DNA of 36,120 bases from Clostridiales bacterium (lineage in GTDB: Bacteria > Bacillota > Clostridia > Oscillospirales > Acutalibacteraceae). A program made the position numbers and the translations under genes. The stretch covers positions 1 to 36,120 of the forward strand of contig DXYG01000017.1 of NCBI GenBank assembly GCA_019415925.1, read 5' to 3'. The notes beneath the pieces were generated by a model. It was not told the origin of the DNA. It saw only the letters and a program-made list of their open reading frames with translations, and ran no database searches. Of this stretch, positions 33,109 to 36,120 are shown piece after piece (the first letter of the stretch is position 1; the number at the start of each line of letters is the position of its first letter).

Positions 33109-33630
33109 ATGAAGAAAATTGTTTCTGTTTTATTTGCAATTTTAATGGTTGCATTTGCTACAATTCCTGCATTTGCAGCGGAGGATTCTGTTAACAGCCC
33201 CGTAGCTACTACTGCACCTGCAACTACTTTTAAGTACGAGGTTGACGTTATTCCGTCTGAGGGCGGTGACGGCAGCTACGAATTTACAACAGATATTGAT
33301 GAAAACGGCGAACAGCACGTTCACATTATTCCAAAGCCGAACCCCGGCTACACATTTGACCACTGGGAAATTGACGGTCCTTACAAGACTGATAATAAGT
33401 TAACAGATTCCGAGATGGACCTTATCATTACAGACGATATCAAGGTAACACCTTACTATAAAAAGTCAGGTTCTTCTACTGTTGAAACAGGTACAGTAAA
33501 CAGAGATGTGAACAAAACTTCACCCCAGACAGGTACTAACGATGTACTTCCTTATGCTGTAATTATGCTTTCAATTGCCGCTTGCGGTGCTTCGGTTGTA
33601 ATGCTTGTCAGAACAAACAAGAGCAAATAA
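33109..33630 (+). CDS. Small secreted sortase-anchored surface protein
   Basis: 173 residues. A signal peptide covers 1-24 (cleavage after AFAA). A Thr/Ala/Pro-rich stretch at 31-40 leads to a compact acidic domain (about 42-117) with 'NPGYTFDHWEIDG', resembling the InlB B-repeat or Listeria/Bacteroidales-type repeat. The C-terminus has the anchor layout: SPQTG (138-142), a hydrophobic span (148-167) and a short basic tail RTNKSK. The sorting motif differs from LPXTG by serine at position 1. A class B sortase follows 286 bases later, making this its likely substrate. AGGAGG precedes the ATG. Its function is unknown. Confidence 0.8.
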   Translation: MKKIVSVLFAILMVAFATIPAFAAEDSVNSPVATTAPATTFKYEVDVIPSEGGDGSYEFTTDIDENGEQHVHIIPKPNPGYTFDHWEIDGPYKTDNKLTDSEMDLIITDDIKVTPYYKKSGSSTVETGTVNRDVNKTSPQTGTNDVLPYAVIMLSIAACGASVVMLVRTNKSK

Positions 33631-33648
33631 TTAAATTGTCGAATATTC

Positions 33649-33681
33649 AGCCCTCGCAGTTGCGGGGGCTGTTTTACTTTT
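33649..33681 (+). terminator. Terminator after the surface-protein gene
   Basis: A stem of up to 10 bp (33649-33658 with 33661-33670, one T-G pair) with a GTTTTACTTTT tail. Confidence 0.75.
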
Positions 33682-33782
33682 GGAAAAACAGATTGTTAAT
33701 GTTTTACACAAAGGTTGCTGTTGCTATCATAATAAAATTAATGCAAAAATAGGTGAAATTTTTATTTACATTATCAAATTAT

Positions 33783-33811
33783 TGACAATATATTAAAATA
33801 ATGATAAAATA
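33783..33811 (+). promoter_or_regulatory. Promoter for the sortase-LCP unit
   Basis: TTGACA (33783-33788), 17 bases, TAAAAT (33806-33811), leaving a leader of about 100 bases that holds a small AACGG/CCGTT stem near 33873-33889. Confidence 0.7.
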
Positions 33812-33916
33812 TAATAGATATAATGCGTTATTATTTTGTTTTTCAGGTTTAGATATAATGCTCACCGAATAAACGGCTGAACACCGTTTCCGTATGAGCA
33901 GTCGGGTGATAATTTG

Positions 33917-34705
33917 ATGAAAAGGAAAAAGAATGTTGTTTTAATTTCAATAATCGTGCTGTTTGCAATTGCCTTTTTGTGTGCGTGCGCATATGTTGTA
34001 ATCAAGGGTGTGCTTAACAGCGAAAACAGAAATGAATATAACAATATTGCAAGCTCCTACGCCGGAGAGCTCAGCAGTACGGAGATAACTGCTCCGACCG
34101 AAATAAACGTAAAAAAGGCGGAGAATCCCGTCGATTTTGACTCGCTTATAAAACAGAATCCCGATATATACGCGTGGATTTACATTCCTGACACGAATAT
34201 CAACTATCCCGTTTGCCGACATTCAACCGACGATAACTTTTATCTTGACCATGACATTTATAAGAATTACAGCTATGCAGGTGCTATTTATTCACAATTC
34301 TGTAATTCAAGGGATTTTGACGACAGAGTAACTGTGCTTTACGGTCATAATATGGCTGACGGTTCTATGTTTGCAAATCTGCATAAATTCAAGGATAAAG
34401 ACTTTTTTGATAAAAATAAGAATTTTTATATTTACACCGAAAGCCGCAAGCTGACTTATGAGGTTGTGTCTGCATTTGTGTATGACGACAGGCACATAAT
34501 GAACTCGTTTGATTTCTCTGATGACAAGGTTTTTAAGGATTACCTTGATATGATTTCAAATCCACGTTCGGTCAGCAGCAATACAAGAGAAGGGGTTAAT
34601 CTTGATATTGACGATAACATTGTTGTGCTCAGCACGTGTCTTAACAGCGGCGAAGGACGTTATCTTGTCCAGGGGGTACTGATTAATGACGAACAAACAA
34701 AATGA
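33917..34705 (+). CDS. Class B sortase
   Basis: 262 residues. One N-terminal membrane anchor (about 7-30), then the extracellular transpeptidase domain. The catalytic triad is visible as H144 in 'LYGHNM', C241 in 'VLSTCLNSGEGRY' and R248. The long N-terminal region before the barrel ('IYAWIYIPDTNINYPV') marks it as class B (SrtB-like) and not class A. It would cleave a sorting motif and join the protein to peptidoglycan; the SPQTG protein upstream is the obvious candidate. ATG 33917 is taken as start; a TTG one codon earlier is possible, and the upstream GGGTGAT site is weak. It overlaps the next gene by 20 bases. Confidence 0.9.
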   Translation: MKRKKNVVLISIIVLFAIAFLCACAYVVIKGVLNSENRNEYNNIASSYAGELSSTEITAPTEINVKKAENPVDFDSLIKQNPDIYAWIYIPDTNINYPVCRHSTDDNFYLDHDIYKNYSYAGAIYSQFCNSRDFDDRVTVLYGHNMADGSMFANLHKFKDKDFFDKNKNFYIYTESRKLTYEVVSAFVYDDRHIMNSFDFSDDKVFKDYLDMISNPRSVSSNTREGVNLDIDDNIVVLSTCLNSGEGRYLVQGVLINDEQTK

Positions 34706-35990
34706 CGAAGTTCTCAGTGAAGATAAAAATATATATTCACGTTCTTACAGTGACGATGAATGTATTAAAGCAGACGGTGAAAAAATTCCCGTAAAAAAAG
34801 ATTCAAAAACTGTAAACGATGATATAGATGATTATATATTTACAAGAAAACGCAGGGTAAAAAAGCCTACGCAGGAAGAAACGAATACTTCTGCATATAG
34901 TGAGAATTATGAGTTTGTTAAGAGCGACAGGAGTAACGACAGAGCAAAAAGGCGCAAGCATAGGCACAGCGCAAAAAGGCATAGGATGAAACGCTGGAAA
35001 AAGGTGCTTTTAAGCATCGGTTGTGTTTTTCTTTCTATTATATTGCTTGCAGTAGGAACTTTGACTTATCTTTTTTTCAAAGGCAGCAGCGAGCTGCTTG
35101 ACGGTGACTATACTATCACAGCACCAGAGGACATTGAAACCCAGAATGACGGTGAATTTGTAGTCTATAACGGAAAGACCTATCAGTATAATAAAAACGT
35201 CACAAATATCCTGTTTATGGGCATTGATAAGCGTGAGCTTGAAGAAACGGAAGTCCTTGGAACAGGCGGACAGGCTGACGTTATCGTTCTGCTTGCCGTT
35301 GACACCAAAACAGGCAAAATTTCAATGATAAATATTTCACGTGATACTATGACTGACGTTACCGTTTATTCGGCAAACGGAGGTTATGTCGGAAGCGAAA
35401 CACAGCAGCTCTGCCTTTCCTATGCATACGGTGACGGCAAGGAGAAAAGCTGCGAAAATACTGTTAATTCGGTTAAAAGGTTGTTTTACAATATCCCGAT
35501 AAAGACGTATCTTGCACTTGACCTTGACGGAATTGCGGCAGTCAATGACAGCGTGGGCGGAGTTGACGTTACCTCTCCCGAAACTATCGGAGATTTCGTG
35601 AAAGGGCAGAATTACCACCTTGAAGGACAGCTTGCAGAGTCCTTCGTGCGCTCAAGAAGTCACGAAAGTGCCGACGCAAACACGCTGAGAATGCAGCGTC
35701 AGCAAGTTTACGCAACACAATTTATGAACAAGGTAATTTCGGCAACGAAAGAAAACATCACAGCGCCTGTCGATTTGTTCAATGCATCATCACCGTATAC
35801 CTGCACAAATCTCAATCCGTCAAGAGTTCTGTATCTTGCCGAGTCGATAGTTATGAGTGACGGTATGTCGGTTGAAATGAGCACCGTTCCCGGTGAATCA
35901 AAAATGGGTAAGGAATATGCTGAATTTTATGTTGATGAAAGTAAATTTTACGAGCAGTTTTTAAGCGTGTTCTATACTCCGGTTCAGTAA
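34686..35990 (+). CDS. LytR-CpsA-Psr family cell-wall glycopolymer ligase
   Basis: 434 residues. A long charged cytoplasmic N-terminus (1-105, with a Lys/Arg/His-rich run at 87-106), a single membrane helix (about 107-131) and an extracellular LCP domain (about 171-355). Typical residues include D181 and R183 in 'MGIDKR', D198, R219-D220 in 'NISRDTM', and 'FVRSR...LRMQRQQ'. LCP proteins transfer undecaprenyl-linked teichoic acid or capsule polymers to peptidoglycan. The basic cytoplasmic extension is longer than in most members. It overlaps the sortase gene by 20 bases with AGGGGGT placed 9 bases before the ATG, so the two are translationally coupled and likely serve wall attachment together. 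Confidence 0.93.
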   Translation: MTNKQNDEVLSEDKNIYSRSYSDDECIKADGEKIPVKKDSKTVNDDIDDYIFTRKRRVKKPTQEETNTSAYSENYEFVKSDRSNDRAKRRKHRHSAKRHRMKRWKKVLLSIGCVFLSIILLAVGTLTYLFFKGSSELLDGDYTITAPEDIETQNDGEFVVYNGKTYQYNKNVTNILFMGIDKRELEETEVLGTGGQADVIVLLAVDTKTGKISMINISRDTMTDVTVYSANGGYVGSETQQLCLSYAYGDGKEKSCENTVNSVKRLFYNIPIKTYLALDLDGIAAVNDSVGGVDVTSPETIGDFVKGQNYHLEGQLAESFVRSRSHESADANTLRMQRQQVYATQFMNKVISATKENITAPVDLFNASSPYTCTNLNPSRVLYLAESIVMSDGMSVEMSTVPGESKMGKEYAEFYVDESKFYEQFLSVFYTPVQ

Positions 35991-36001
35991 ATGAATAAAT
36001 T

Positions 36002-36047
36002 AAGGCTGTAACAGTCAGCGGATATCCGTGTGCTGTTACAGCCTTTT
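36002..36047 (+). terminator. Terminator after the LCP gene
   Basis: A 13-bp stem (36002-36014 with 36033-36045) followed by a T run, 12 bases after the stop. Confidence 0.85.
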
Positions 36048-36066
36048 TTAAAATCATTTTTTGGGA

Positions 36067-36120
36067 TAAACCATAATTTAGCGGTGAGTTGACTCGCAAA
36101 AAAAATTAAAAATTTCGGTC
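36067..36120 (+). mobile_element. Left end of a fourth inverted-repeat element, cut by the window edge
   Basis: TAAACCATAATTTAGCGGTG at 36067-36086 matches the left end of copy 2 and, with one change, copy 3, in the same orientation. Beyond it the sequence differs (a GAGT/ACTC stem and an A-rich run), so it may be another subtype. It again lies just after a gene's terminator. Confidence 0.6.

Noticed and set aside
1..36120. CRISPR array suggested by recurring short palindromes
   Set aside because: The repeats are widely separated, of unequal length, and not interspersed with regular spacers; no cas genes are present.

Overview
The window looks like a chromosomal segment of an anaerobic clostridial Firmicute, most likely a Ruminococcus-like member of the Oscillospiraceae. 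This is inferred from gene content: a type III glutamine synthetase, an LL-diaminopimelate aminotransferase, a dockerin-bearing leucine-rich-repeat exoprotein, a class B sortase with a Gram-positive anchor protein, and A/T-rich spacers with strong purine-rich Shine-Dalgarno sites. No rRNA, tRNA, CRISPR array, prophage or transposase gene was seen.

Layout. (1) 1-11260 is an ammonium-assimilation block: gltD and gltB on the minus strand, divergent from glutamine synthetase III and an Amt transporter fused to a PII domain. (2) 11334-17101 holds two copies of a composite inverted-repeat element, a PurF-like protein that has lost its glutaminase cysteine, and a secreted LRR-dockerin protein. (3) 17106-19746 (minus) is a patatin-like lipase and a GT-C type membrane glycosyltransferase. 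(4) 19960-21837 is a Na+/phosphate cotransporter behind a Pho-box-like repeat. (5) 21875-30829 is a probable operon: ANTAR regulator, carA, a continuous carB-dapF reading frame, pyrG, dapL, with two copies of a 77-bp palindrome in its spacers. (6) nadA-mnmA lie on the minus strand. (7) The right end is an envelope block: a small sortase-anchored protein, a class B sortase and an LCP (LytR-CpsA-Psr) protein, followed by the start of another inverted-repeat element.

The most interesting signal links regions 1 and 5. The leaders of glutamine synthetase, amt and gltB each contain a small hairpin with a six-base loop of form AANGGY (AAGGGC, AATGGT, AAAGGC). In the first two, the loop's first base is exactly the first base of the 5' arm of an intrinsic terminator, so hairpin and terminator exclude each other. 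A-at-1 and G-at-4 hexaloops overlapping a terminator are the known recognition elements of ANTAR antiterminator proteins, and the window encodes an ANTAR protein. That protein has a degenerate receiver domain lacking the phosphoacceptor aspartate, and it sits just upstream of two glutamine-consuming enzymes (CarA, PyrG). I infer a local ANTAR nitrogen regulon. The two-hairpin form described for ANTAR targets is not visible: only one hairpin was found per leader.

Other points worth attention are the carB-dapF fusion with an internal start site, the glutaminase-dead PurF-like protein, the repeat family with a compensating terminal hairpin, the Pho-like box, and the sortase with its neighbouring candidate substrate. 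All coordinates and motifs were read by eye; no search or folding program was run.
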